NCBI GenBank assembly: GCA_964411985.1
Contig: CAYPNF010000064.1
Location: 1-43,162 of the forward strand
Source of the DNA: CAYPNF01 sp964411985
Lineage (GTDB): Bacteria > Verrucomicrobiota > Verrucomicrobiia > Limisphaerales > J093
Direction of reading: 5' to 3'
DNA length: 43,162 bases
In this document: positions 24,306 to 32,596 of the stretch, in pieces
Numbering within the stretch: position 1 is the stretch's first letter
How the letters are laid out: every line of letters begins with the position of its first letter
Translations under genes and position numbers: made by a program
Notes under the pieces: model-generated
The model's input: only the letters and a program-made list of their open reading frames with translations
Told to the model about the DNA's origin: nothing
Database searches by the model: none

Positions 24306-27300
24306 ATGTCCCAAATGGCTGTGATTGGACTCCGGTGGTGCATTGGCCTTCTCCTCTGCGCTGGGGTCGTTCCTCTGGGTTGGGCGCAGCCGGGTGGCAA
24401 GATCTGGGAATTCAAGACCCGGAAGGAAATCACTTCCACGGCCCTGATTGCCGGCGATGGCAGCATCTTGGTTGGGGGGAATGACGGATTTCTCTACTCG
24501 TTGAACTCCAACGGTACTCTGCGATGGGAACTGGCTTTGGGGTCCGCCATTGTTGCCACGCCGTCGCTCGGGGCGGATGGATTGGCTTACGTGGGGACCG
24601 TCGCAGGCATGGTGTTCGCGGTCACACCTGCGGGGAAGATCCAATGGCAGTACAATGCAACCTCTTCCATCGAGGCCTCACTGGCGCTGGGTGTCGATGA
24701 CACCCTTTTCGTGGCCTGCATGGATGGACGACTCCTGGCCCTGACGACGCAGGGCCAGCTCCGCTGGAGTTACACCGCCAAAGGCGCGATCCACTCTTCG
24801 CCCATCGTCGGGCCGGACAGCAGTGTCTACCTGGCTGATCGTGCCGGGTGGCTGCACGCCGTGAGCCAGGCAGGCCTACCCCTGTGGCAGTTCAATATTG
24901 GAGCCCCCGTGGAAGGTTCCCCCATCATCGGGGAGGATGGGGTGATTCTCTTGGGGGCTTTGGACCGCCGAGTCTATGCTTTCCGTTCCGACGGTACGAA
25001 GCTTTGGAGTTACGATACAGGGCATAGCATCTACGGGGCTCCGGCGGCTGCGGTCGATGGAACCATTTACGTGGGCACCGAGGGAGGGAGACTCTGCGCC
25101 TTGAGCACTCTGGGGACGAACCTTTGGCGATATGTCCTGGATTCGCCGGTGGGATCCTCCGCGCCCGCCGTGGCTTCAGACGGGACCATCTGCTTGGGCA
25201 GCTCTGCGGGCATCCTGACCGCCGTCCGCGCTGACGGAGTCAAGCGTTGGTCCTTCACGGCGACCAACGGATTCAACTATTCCTCGCCCACGATTGCCGC
25301 TGACGGGACCGTGTATATTGGCAGCCAGGATGGGATGCTGTATGCCATTCGTGGCACCGCCGGGCCGCAAGTGGGTGGGTGGACCTCTTTCAGGCGTGAT
25401 GTGCGTGGCACGGCCTCCGGATTCGTGAGACGATACGTGCCTGTGGGCTATTCTCCAGGGGCCGAACTGACCGTGCGGCTGGCGGCCGTCCCTCCGCCCA
25501 GGGTGACCCAATACTCGGTGGAGGATTACGTACCGCAAGGATGGGTCGTCACCGACCCCAGCGACGGCGGGAGCTACGATTCCATCTCGCGCCGCGTGAT
25601 CTTCGGTCCGTTCCTGGACGCGATTCCGCGAAACCTGACCTATTCGGTGACTCCTCCCAGTACGGATACTGGGTCCAAGACGATTACGGGAAGCTCCATC
25701 GCCAACAACGAGGAGCGCGGGGTCTACGGGATCAACGTGCTCAAGTACTATCCTCTGAATCCGGCGGACAGCCGACCGGCCGACGGATGGATCACCCTCA
25801 ATGAACTTACGTCCTACGGTGCGGCGTGGAGGAAAGGCTCCACTTGGCCGCTCGGAGTGGTTCCGATACCCTCCTCTTACGTGAACAAGGCGGTGGAGCT
25901 TTGGCGGGCAGGGGAACTACACCGTTACGATACCAACTACCCGTCGGCGCCCGAGTGGTGGGTGAGTGACCGGAATCCTCTGGCTCCGGCACCCGATCTT
26001 CCAGCCAAGGGGATTCAAGCAACGAATGGCTACGCGAGGTCGGTCTTTCTTCCCGCGCTCCAGCCTTCGAGCAGCAATGTGACGGTGGTGATTTTGGTCA
26101 CTCCCATGACCAATGCTGTGGTTTACGCGGTTGAGGATAGACCCCCGGTCGGTTGGAGCGTATCGAACATTTCCAATGGAGGCACCTACGACTCGTCCAC
26201 CGGCAAGGTCAAATGGGGGCCCTTCTTTGACCACGATCCGCGGGATCTGAGTTATGAAGTGTTGCCACAGGGGGCTTCTGGCGACTTTCTGGGCTGGGTT
26301 TCCATTGACAGCTCGATGGGGGAAATCCTCGGTCAAAGGAGCCTGAACCTCGGCGATCCTGTCGGTCCATGGGGTCGAGCGGTGCGCACTTTGCCTGACA
26401 CTTTCTCGCCCGGTGCGGCAGCCTTGGTGACGCTCTCGGTCCGTTTGACCAACGCCAGCGTGTATTCAGTCGAGGAGAACGTGCCGGTCGGGTGGCAAGC
26501 CACGAACGTGAGCTCGGGTGGTTACTACGATGCGAGCAGTCGTACCGTCCGATTCGGACTTTTCCAGGATGGCCAATCGAGGGATTTCTCCTATTCCTTG
26601 CTGCCCCCTTTTGGCGAGACCAACACGGTGAGGATTAGCGGCACCCTGAACCTCGATGGGGTTCTCTTTGCCTGCGTCGGCGATGCCTTCATGACGCCGT
26701 CGCCTCTCCACCCGGCGGATCTCTCCGTTCCGGATCACTGGCTTTCAGCCACGGAATTGACACTATACGCTTTGGCATGGAAGAAAGGGAGCCTTTGGCC
26801 GGTTCCGCCCAGCCTCATCCCTCCCGACTACCTGAACCAAGCGGCGCTTCTCTGGAGGGGTGGTGAACTCTACCGGGTCGATACGAATTTTGCCTCGGCA
26901 CCAAGTTGGTGGGTCGTGGATGGCAGCCAACCCGGCCAGACCAACCCCGTGCCTCCGGTATTCGCGGCGGTGACCAATGGCTCGATTACTTGTCAGATGC
27001 CAACTTGGGCAGAAGCGGGAGTAGACTTGCAGGTGAGCCTGCGAGCCGTTCCCAACACCAACGTGCAGACCTATGTGGTGGAAGATCGGCCTCCCACCGG
27101 CTGGCAGATCGTGCGGGTGGACGGAGGTTTTCTGGACTCCCAGCGCGGCAAGGCCAAGTGGGGACCCTTCTTTGACAACGTTCCACGGACGCTGACTTAC
27201 ATGGTTCGTCCTGCTGCCCCCACCAGCCAGATCGTTCGCCTGGAGGGCGGGGCATCCTATGATGGTGTTTACAGCCGTACTTTGGGGGATCGCGACGTCT

Positions 27301-28514
27301 TCGTTCAGGTGGACTCAGGGGGGCCGGTTTTCGCCGAGCGATCCCTGCCTGACGGTTATGCGCCAGGGGGCAAAGTGGTGGTGCAGGTGCAGGTGGCGGG
27401 AGATACTGCGACCGCCTACTACATCGTGGAGGAGCAGGTGCCCGCTGGTTGGACCACGGGAGCGATCAGCGACTACGGCACGTTCGATCCGCTCACCCGG
27501 CGCGTCAAGTTTGGCCCTTACTTTGATGGCGTGGTGAGGACCCTCTCTTATGAGATTCTGCCTCCCCTCACGGAGACCAACACGGTGCAATTGCTTGGTT
27601 TCACCCTCGTGGACGGGGTGGAGGGATTGGTAGGAGGAGACCGGACGCTGGTCCTCCTGCAGTTGCATCCGGGGGACAACGCTCCGGTGGACGGTTGGCT
27701 GACCGTGAGCGAGATGACTTCCTACGTCGCGGCTTGGAGACGAGGTGCGACCTGGCCGATTGCTCCCAGCCCCATTCCCGCGGAGTATGCGACACGGGCC
27801 ATTGGGTTATGGTTGGGAGGGGAGCGCTATGCCCTGGACCCAGGCAAGACCAACGCACCCGATTGGTGGGTGAACGCTACCAACCAACCATTGCCTGACG
27901 TGCTACCGATGATACCGGTGGGTGCCACCGCCACGAACGGCACTGCAAAGTGTGAGTTGGAGAAGGTCTACCAAACCCTCACCCCCTTTGTGGTGACACT
28001 GCAGGTGACCCCCTCCACAAACGTTCAAGTCTATGCCTTTGAGGATCAGCCTCCTGCTGGTTGGCAGGTGACCGAGATTACTGGAGGTGGCGTTTGGGAT
28101 GCCTACGTGGAAAAGGTGAAATGGGGACCGTTTTTTGACCGTCAAACCCGGACGGTGACCTACACGGTCATTCCAGTCGCCAACTCGGTGATCGGTGTGT
28201 TTCAAGGCGGCGCAGCTTTCGACTTCGACAACGCTGACTTTACCGGCGACCGGCGCACTTATTCCTCAGCTCATCCGCCTTCAGGCCTGATCTTCCCAGG
28301 CAGCGTGCTTTCTCCTCAAGGTTTCCTGTTGCCCTTGGCCGGAGCTACGGGCGAGGCTTACCGCATTGATCTCTCCAGCAATTTGGTGGACTGGTCGACC
28401 CTGGTCATGATTACGAATTTCCCGGGAACGGGTCTATACGGCACGAACCTCGTCATCGATCCTCAGGCGACCAATCAGCCGATGCGGTTTTATCGGAGCA
28501 CTTGGCTACCTTGA
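24306..28514 (+). CDS. Large secreted PQQ-propeller protein with a triplicated modular C-terminal region
   Basis: A 1402-residue protein from ATG 24306, which gives a clean signal peptide (CIGLLLCAGVVPLGWAQ). Residues about 25-375 form a PQQ-type beta-propeller. After that, a roughly 315-residue composite unit occurs three times (about 25410-26340, 26340-27300, 27300-28260). Each unit has a module with VE(D/E)xVPxGW and (F)GP(F/Y)xD, a block with HPxD..DGWxTxxE and YxxAW(K/R)(K/R)G ending in a WWV motif, and a second module with EDxPPxGW and KxKWGPFFD. The DGW..E block looks like a dockerin- or EF-hand-like motif (inference). The C-terminal 80 residues carry the RFYRS ending. Likely an extracellular scaffold or adhesin. 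Family names of the repeated modules are unknown to me. Confidence 0.85.
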   Translation: MSQMAVIGLRWCIGLLLCAGVVPLGWAQPGGKIWEFKTRKEITSTALIAGDGSILVGGNDGFLYSLNSNGTLRWELALGSAIVATPSLGADGLAYVGTVAGMVFAVTPAGKIQWQYNATSSIEASLALGVDDTLFVACMDGRLLALTTQGQLRWSYTAKGAIHSSPIVGPDSSVYLADRAGWLHAVSQAGLPLWQFNIGAPVEGSPIIGEDGVILLGALDRRVYAFRSDGTKLWSYDTGHSIYGAPAAAVDGTIYVGTEGGRLCALSTLGTNLWRYVLDSPVGSSAPAVASDGTICLGSSAGILTAVRADGVKRWSFTATNGFNYSSPTIAADGTVYIGSQDGMLYAIRGTAGPQVGGWTSFRRDVRGTASGFVRRYVPVGYSPGAELTVRLAAVPPPRVTQYSVEDYVPQGWVVTDPSDGGSYDSISRRVIFGPFLDAIPRNLTYSVTPPSTDTGSKTITGSSIANNEERGVYGINVLKYYPLNPADSRPADGWITLNELTSYGAAWRKGSTWPLGVVPIPSSYVNKAVELWRAGELHRYDTNYPSAPEWWVSDRNPLAPAPDLPAKGIQATNGYARSVFLPALQPSSSNVTVVILVTPMTNAVVYAVEDRPPVGWSVSNISNGGTYDSSTGKVKWGPFFDHDPRDLSYEVLPQGASGDFLGWVSIDSSMGEILGQRSLNLGDPVGPWGRAVRTLPDTFSPGAAALVTLSVRLTNASVYSVEENVPVGWQATNVSSGGYYDASSRTVRFGLFQDGQSRDFSYSLLPPFGETNTVRISGTLNLDGVLFACVGDAFMTPSPLHPADLSVPDHWLSATELTLYALAWKKGSLWPVPPSLIPPDYLNQAALLWRGGELYRVDTNFASAPSWWVVDGSQPGQTNPVPPVFAAVTNGSITCQMPTWAEAGVDLQVSLRAVPNTNVQTYVVEDRPPTGWQIVRVDGGFLDSQRGKAKWGPFFDNVPRTLTYMVRPAAPTSQIVRLEGGASYDGVYSRTLGDRDVFVQVDSGGPVFAERSLPDGYAPGGKVVVQVQVAGDTATAYYIVEEQVPAGWTTGAISDYGTFDPLTRRVKFGPYFDGVVRTLSYEILPPLTETNTVQLLGFTLVDGVEGLVGGDRTLVLLQLHPGDNAPVDGWLTVSEMTSYVAAWRRGATWPIAPSPIPAEYATRAIGLWLGGERYALDPGKTNAPDWWVNATNQPLPDVLPMIPVGATATNGTAKCELEKVYQTLTPFVVTLQVTPSTNVQVYAFEDQPPAGWQVTEITGGGVWDAYVEKVKWGPFFDRQTRTVTYTVIPVANSVIGVFQGGAAFDFDNADFTGDRRTYSSAHPPSGLIFPGSVLSPQGFLLPLAGATGEAYRIDLSSNLVDWSTLVMITNFPGTGLYGTNLVIDPQATNQPMRFYRSTWLP

Positions 28515-28535
28515 GTCCCACGTCTCCGGGACGCA

Positions 28536-29147
28536 TCAGTCCAGCTTGAGGTTCTCAGGCCGGACTTCCAGGCATTCGTCCTGGTCCTCCCAAGCCATGG
28601 TTGAATAGGATTCCAGCAGCTTCGGGAGGATCTCGCGGCCCGCATAAGCGAGAAGAGTCTCCGACTTGGTCGCTGCGTCCTCGTAGGCTTGGTCATAGTC
28701 CCCGCAGGCTCTCTGCTGAGCCTCGTCCCAATGGGCCACTGCGTGGACCTCTGCGTATTCCTCGGCCCAACCCCGAATCAAGACCTGCATCTCCGTGGAC
28801 AGATCGTCCAGGGGCACCGCTGTGCCGTTGCAGTGCAGGCAGATCAGACCCGACTCCAGAACGTCGCGAGTGAGCAAAGGGAGAAGCGGTGAGCGGCAAC
28901 AGAGCGCCTCCGGATATGAGGGAGGGTGTGTGGCCAGGCGTTTGAACCAGATTTGCCTTTCGTGAGCGATCTGAGCGCCCAATCGATAGGCTGCCAGCAG
29001 CGGATGAGAGAGGCGCCAGGCTTTTCCTTCCAACTGCCCGAGGGTCTGCACCAGCCAGCGTGCCAGGGTCAAATCGTCGAATTCCCGGAACACCTCGCTG
29101 TATTCACCCCAAAGACGGTCGATGTGGTTTTCCGGCTCATGTGCCAT
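28536..29147 (-). CDS. Conserved hypothetical protein with a CxxC pair
   Basis: A 203-residue cytosolic protein (MAHEPENHIDRLWGEYSEVF start), rich in Trp, Leu and Glu, with two adjacent cysteines (ALCCRS) and a GLICLHCNG motif (CxxC) that could bind metal. No family was recognised. It ends 22 bases from the stop of the large PQQ gene (convergent) and starts divergently from the small gene at 29265. Confidence 0.7.
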   Translation of the reverse strand: MAHEPENHIDRLWGEYSEVFREFDDLTLARWLVQTLGQLEGKAWRLSHPLLAAYRLGAQIAHERQIWFKRLATHPPSYPEALCCRSPLLPLLTRDVLESGLICLHCNGTAVPLDDLSTEMQVLIRGWAEEYAEVHAVAHWDEAQQRACGDYDQAYEDAATKSETLLAYAGREILPKLLESYSTMAWEDQDECLEVRPENLKLD

Positions 29148-29264
29148 AATCGGGGGGGAGCTTAGCGCTCACTCTCCTGCTGCAAAGCTCAAAATCGATG
29201 GATCCGGTCTTGCCGAGCGCGCAGGACGTGCGCAAACTGAGTGCTTTAACGATACGCAATCAAG

Positions 29265-29501
29265 ATGAAACGTAAGGTCCTGGTCATTCTGTCAAACCGC
29301 TTTCAACCAAGTCAGAAGCACCGCTTTTTTGAACTGGAAGTCAAACCCGACGGCAGCGTGCTTTCGGAAAAGAGCCTCCGCAGTGAGCCCAAAGAACCCC
29401 GCTTTGATGAAGTCTGGAAGAACGACGAAGGGAAACAGTCCATGGTCGACTGTAACCGTTTTAAGCGTTTTTACCGGCACAAGCTCGAGAAGCCGTCCTG
29501 A
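29265..29501 (+). CDS. Small basic conserved hypothetical protein
   Basis: A 78-residue, Lys/Arg-rich protein (MKRKVLVILSNRF, FFELEVKPDGS, CNRFKRFYRHKL). No signal peptide, family or function was recognised, and no strong ribosome site precedes the ATG. The sequence composition looks protein-like, and its frame closes shortly before the convergent SDR gene. Confidence 0.6.
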   Translation: MKRKVLVILSNRFQPSQKHRFFELEVKPDGSVLSEKSLRSEPKEPRFDEVWKNDEGKQSMVDCNRFKRFYRHKLEKPS

Positions 29502-29548
29502 CCGCAGAACAAGTCAGCTGATTTCCATCCCCGCATTGTGAGGAGGCT

Positions 29549-30328
29549 TCAGGCCTTCCTGCGGTTGACCTTGTGGATGGCCGCTTGGTCGGTGCACTTG
29601 ATGACCATCTCGTCGATGCAGACGTGAGGGGGTCGGGTGGCGATCCAGACCATGGCTTCGGCTACATCCTCTGCCGTGAGTGGTTGCACTCCACGGTAGA
29701 CTGACGCTGCTTTCACGACGTCACCTTTGAACCTGACCAGGGAAAACTCGGTTTCTGCCATGCCTGGGTCGATCGTGGCCACCCGGACTCCTGCCTCGCA
29801 CAGCTCCAACCGCAGTGTCCGCGTGATTTGGAGCTCTCCTGCCTTCGCAGCGCAGTAGGCAGCGCCACCTTCGTAGGCCACTCGGCCCGCGACGGATCCA
29901 ACGTTCAGAATCAGGCTCCCAGGATTGCTGGTGAGCGACGGCAGCAGAGCGCGGGTCATGCGCAACACCCCCAGGACGTTCGACTGCATCATGGCTTCCC
30001 AGTCTTCGTCCTTGCCTGTGGCGACCGTATCCAGGCCTAAGGCACCCCCGGCGTTGTTCACGAGCACGTCCACTTTGGGGGAGAAGTGCGTTGCCCACTC
30101 CGCAAAGGACGTCACACTCTTCGTATCGGCCACATCCAAAGCGTGGAAGTTTGCGGAAGGTGCTCCCGCCTCCAGGGCGTCGGCGACGACGGTCTCTAAC
30201 CGTTCCACCCGCCGTGCGCCCAAGATCAGATTGGCCCCTTCCCGGCCGAAGGCACAAGCCGCAGCTGCTCCAAAACCGCTGGATGCCCCGGTGATCACCA
30301 CCCATTGTCCGGATAGCTTCTGGCTCAT
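29549..30328 (-). CDS. Short-chain dehydrogenase/reductase
   Basis: A 259-residue classical SDR: TGASSGFG (NAD(P)-binding, about residues 13-20), NNAGG (about 92-96), the catalytic Ser region (NVGSVAGR) and the YCAAK Tyr-Lys pair. The pattern after the active site (VATIDPGMAETEFSLVRFKGD) resembles YdfG-type 3-hydroxy acid dehydrogenases, so NADP-dependent oxidation of small hydroxy acids is likely; the exact substrate cannot be told. The ATG at 30328 has AAAGGA about 10 bases upstream. Confidence 0.9.
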   Translation of the reverse strand: MSQKLSGQWVVITGASSGFGAAAACAFGREGANLILGARRVERLETVVADALEAGAPSANFHALDVADTKSVTSFAEWATHFSPKVDVLVNNAGGALGLDTVATGKDEDWEAMMQSNVLGVLRMTRALLPSLTSNPGSLILNVGSVAGRVAYEGGAAYCAAKAGELQITRTLRLELCEAGVRVATIDPGMAETEFSLVRFKGDVVKAASVYRGVQPLTAEDVAEAMVWIATRPPHVCIDEMVIKCTDQAAIHKVNRRKA

Positions 30329-30530
30329 ATCAGTTGTCCTTTCGTCACTTAAGTGCCTTTAGATCAATAGTCTAGCGCAAAGCATGCGCCTTGGGATGCG
30401 TGTTTGTCAACCGTTCGAAGTCTTGTCTGGGTTGCGCCCGCAGAGCACAGCGTCGAGGTCCATTCTAGGGGCTCGGGCTTTCCAAGAGCCATGGAAGGGG
30501 AACTTCCGTAGGGCACTGAATGGATGATTG

Positions 30531-30559
30531 CCACCTGCTTTGCACCAAAAAGCAGGTGG
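30531..30559. other. Perfect 11-bp stem-loop in an intergenic region
   Basis: CCACCTGCTTT (30531-30541) pairs with AAAGCAGGTGG (30549-30559) across a 7-base loop. It lies in the 441-base gap between the SDR start (30328) and the BchE-like start (30770). No T-run follows, so it may be a repeat or part of a small RNA. The rest of the gap shows no gene. Confidence 0.4.
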
Positions 30560-30710
30560 AAATCTTTGGTCTAGTACTGGGAATCGATGGTTGTTCAACA
30601 AGGGGGATCTGATCCGGCTGCGGTTAACCAAAGTCAAATGCGGTAGGCTCTGGAGAGGATTGGATCAGAAAAAGAGTTAAAGATTGAACAAGACAAACGG
30701 AGAAGCGTCA

Positions 30711-30730
30711 TATACTTTGTAATACAAAGT
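30711..30730 (+). promoter_or_regulatory. 17-bp palindrome overlapping a -10-like hexamer before the BchE-like gene
   Basis: ACTTTGTAATACAAAGT (30714-30730) is a perfect 8-bp inverted repeat around a single central base. It overlaps TATACT (30711-30716), a -10-like element, and lies 39 bases before the ATG. Binding of a dimeric repressor here would shut the promoter. No regulator gene is adjacent. Confidence 0.5.
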
Positions 30731-30769
30731 GCATACACCGGTCACGATTCACCTCCCATCCATGACGTT

Positions 30770-32329
30770 ATGAGAATCCTCCTCTTGAATCCCCCGCATC
30801 CCTCGATAGGCAGCCGGATCCCCCACGAGCACCTGCCGCCGCTGGGCTTGCTTTCCCTCGGAGGCCCCCTTCTGGAGGCTGGTCATCAGGTCCAACTTGT
30901 GGATGCGGAGTTTGGCCCTTTGCCGCTCCGTGAAATCGTGAAGCAAGTCCGCCAGCGTGCCCCGGAAGCGGTGCTGATCGGGCATTCAGGCTCAACGTCC
31001 GGTCACCCGGTCGCCTGCGAGCTCACCAGGGCTCTGCGGCGCGAATTTCCTCACCTCTGGATCATCTACGGTGGCGTTTTCCCCACCTTCCACTGGGCCG
31101 AGATCATGCAGGAGGAACCACAAATCGACCTTATTGTCCGAGGGGAAGGGGAGCAAACGATCGTCGACCTCATCGCAGCCCTGGAGGAGGGGGAGGATTT
31201 GGCAACCGTCCGGGGGATCGTGTATCGTACGGGAACGGTTCCGAATCGGGTTCGCTCAGGGGGAAGGACCTTGATTTCTGGCGAAATCGTGTCCACCGCG
31301 GTTCCTCCACCGATCCGGAACTTGGACGCCTACCGGGTTGGGTGGGAGTTGATTGACCACTCCCGCTACAGCTACTGGGGGGATCGACGGGCGGTGGTGG
31401 TGCAGTTTTCGCGTGGTTGTCCTCACCGCTGCAACTATTGCGGCCAACAAGGCTTCTGGGGGAGCTGGCGACATCGGGATCCGGTCCGGTTCGCTGCGGA
31501 ATTGGCGCGGCTGCACCGGGAGCAAGGCGTGGAAGTGATCAACTTCGCGGATGAGAATCCAACCGCCTCCCGCGATGCCTGGCGGAGTTTTCTGGAAGCC
31601 CTGGTGGCGGAAAACGTCCCATTGATCCTCGTTGGCTCCACCCGCGCGGGGGATATCGTCCGTGATGCCGACTTGCTTCCTCTCTATCGGCGGGCGGGGG
31701 TGGTGCGGCTGCTGCTGGGAATCGAGAGCACGGACGAGGCGACGTTGCGCCAGATCAAGAAGGGGAGCAATCAGGCCATCGACCGGGAAGCCATCCGCCT
31801 CTTGCGGGAGCACGGCATCATCTCCATGGCTGCGACCGTAACGGGGTTTGCCCAGGAGACGGACCGTGAGTACTGGCGCGCGCTACGGCAAATCCTCTCC
31901 TACGATCCTGATCAGATTCAGGCCCTCTACGCTACACCCCACCGATGGACGGCATTCGCGGAACAAGAGGCCGGGCGCGGCGTGATTCAGACGGACTTGC
32001 GGCTTTGGGACTACAAGCACCAGGTGCTGGAAAGTGAGCACGTGCCGAGCTGGCGAGTCCTTCTCTGGATGAAGCTGATCGAAGCGGTGTCCCAGCTGAG
32101 ACCGAAATCCATCTGGAGGTTGCTGGCTCATCCTGATCCAGGCTTTCGAGCGGCGATGCGTTGGTACTATGGCATTGGCGCGCAAGTCTGGGGGTACGAA
32201 GTGCGGAACTGGCTCTTCCGCGACCGCCGCACCGTCCCTCAGCAGCGGTTGGTCGAGTTCTGGGGGAAGCCTAGATCGGAACCCGAGTTTGCCGAGGACT
32301 CCGAGCAGCTCCAAGCTACCTTGGGCTAA
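30770..32329 (+). CDS. BchE-like cobalamin-binding radical SAM protein
   Basis: A 519-residue protein. The N-terminal B12-binding-like domain (MRILLLNPPHPSIGSR, LPPLGLLSLGGPL, VDAEFGPLPL, GHSGSTSGHP, IIYGGVFPTFHWAEI) strongly resembles BchE. The radical SAM core has the CxxxCxxC cluster C217/C221/C224 (SRGCPHRCNYCGQQG) followed by FWGSWRHRDP, also BchE-like. BchE makes the fifth ring of chlorophyll anaerobically (Mg-protoporphyrin monomethyl ester cyclase). No other photosynthesis gene is near, so this homologue may act on another substrate. It stands alone behind a strong palindrome. The start codon has no clear ribosome site. Confidence 0.8.
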   Translation: MRILLLNPPHPSIGSRIPHEHLPPLGLLSLGGPLLEAGHQVQLVDAEFGPLPLREIVKQVRQRAPEAVLIGHSGSTSGHPVACELTRALRREFPHLWIIYGGVFPTFHWAEIMQEEPQIDLIVRGEGEQTIVDLIAALEEGEDLATVRGIVYRTGTVPNRVRSGGRTLISGEIVSTAVPPPIRNLDAYRVGWELIDHSRYSYWGDRRAVVVQFSRGCPHRCNYCGQQGFWGSWRHRDPVRFAAELARLHREQGVEVINFADENPTASRDAWRSFLEALVAENVPLILVGSTRAGDIVRDADLLPLYRRAGVVRLLLGIESTDEATLRQIKKGSNQAIDREAIRLLREHGIISMAATVTGFAQETDREYWRALRQILSYDPDQIQALYATPHRWTAFAEQEAGRGVIQTDLRLWDYKHQVLESEHVPSWRVLLWMKLIEAVSQLRPKSIWRLLAHPDPGFRAAMRWYYGIGAQVWGYEVRNWLFRDRRTVPQQRLVEFWGKPRSEPEFAEDSEQLQATLG

Positions 32330-32431
32330 AGACAGCCCAAAGCTGATGGTTGGGATGAATTGGCGTTGAAATGGCCCTTGGGGCGAAAAGGGATGAAACT
32401 TCCTTCCTTCAGCAGTTTGCCCATCTAGGCT

Positions 32432-32560
32432 TCACGCGGCGGCTTTTCGGTTGATGGAGACAAAGCGGACTTCCAGGCGCCTGTCTACAGCAGCCGCGAT
32501 TCTCTGTAGCATTGAGAGGGTATGTCCCTCGTAGTCCCTTGCTTCTTTCCTGTTGGCAAG
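32432..32560 (-). pseudogene. C-terminal relic of an XRE/HTH-type antitoxin
   Basis: On the minus strand a frame ending at a TGA (32434-32432) reads RKEARDYEGHTLSML, then QRIAAAVDRRLEVRFVS. This is the typical last helix and tail of HTH antitoxins of the HigA/XRE type (SML.RIA.AL..R.E.RF). No start or helix-turn-helix lies upstream; that side is occupied by the parE leader. It is an isolated relic without its toxin. Assignment is by pattern only. Confidence 0.45.
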
Positions 32561-32596
32561 AGGCGAAAACCCCACAATAGTCTCTGGCTGTTAATT

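Noticed and set aside
30770..32329. Evidence for a photosynthesis gene cluster
   Set aside because: Only a BchE-like gene is present; no neighbouring bacteriochlorophyll or reaction-centre gene was seen.
32522..32596. Upstream ATG extending parE by 25 residues
   Set aside because: The family start is MSETKK-like at 32597; the extension has no conserved feature.
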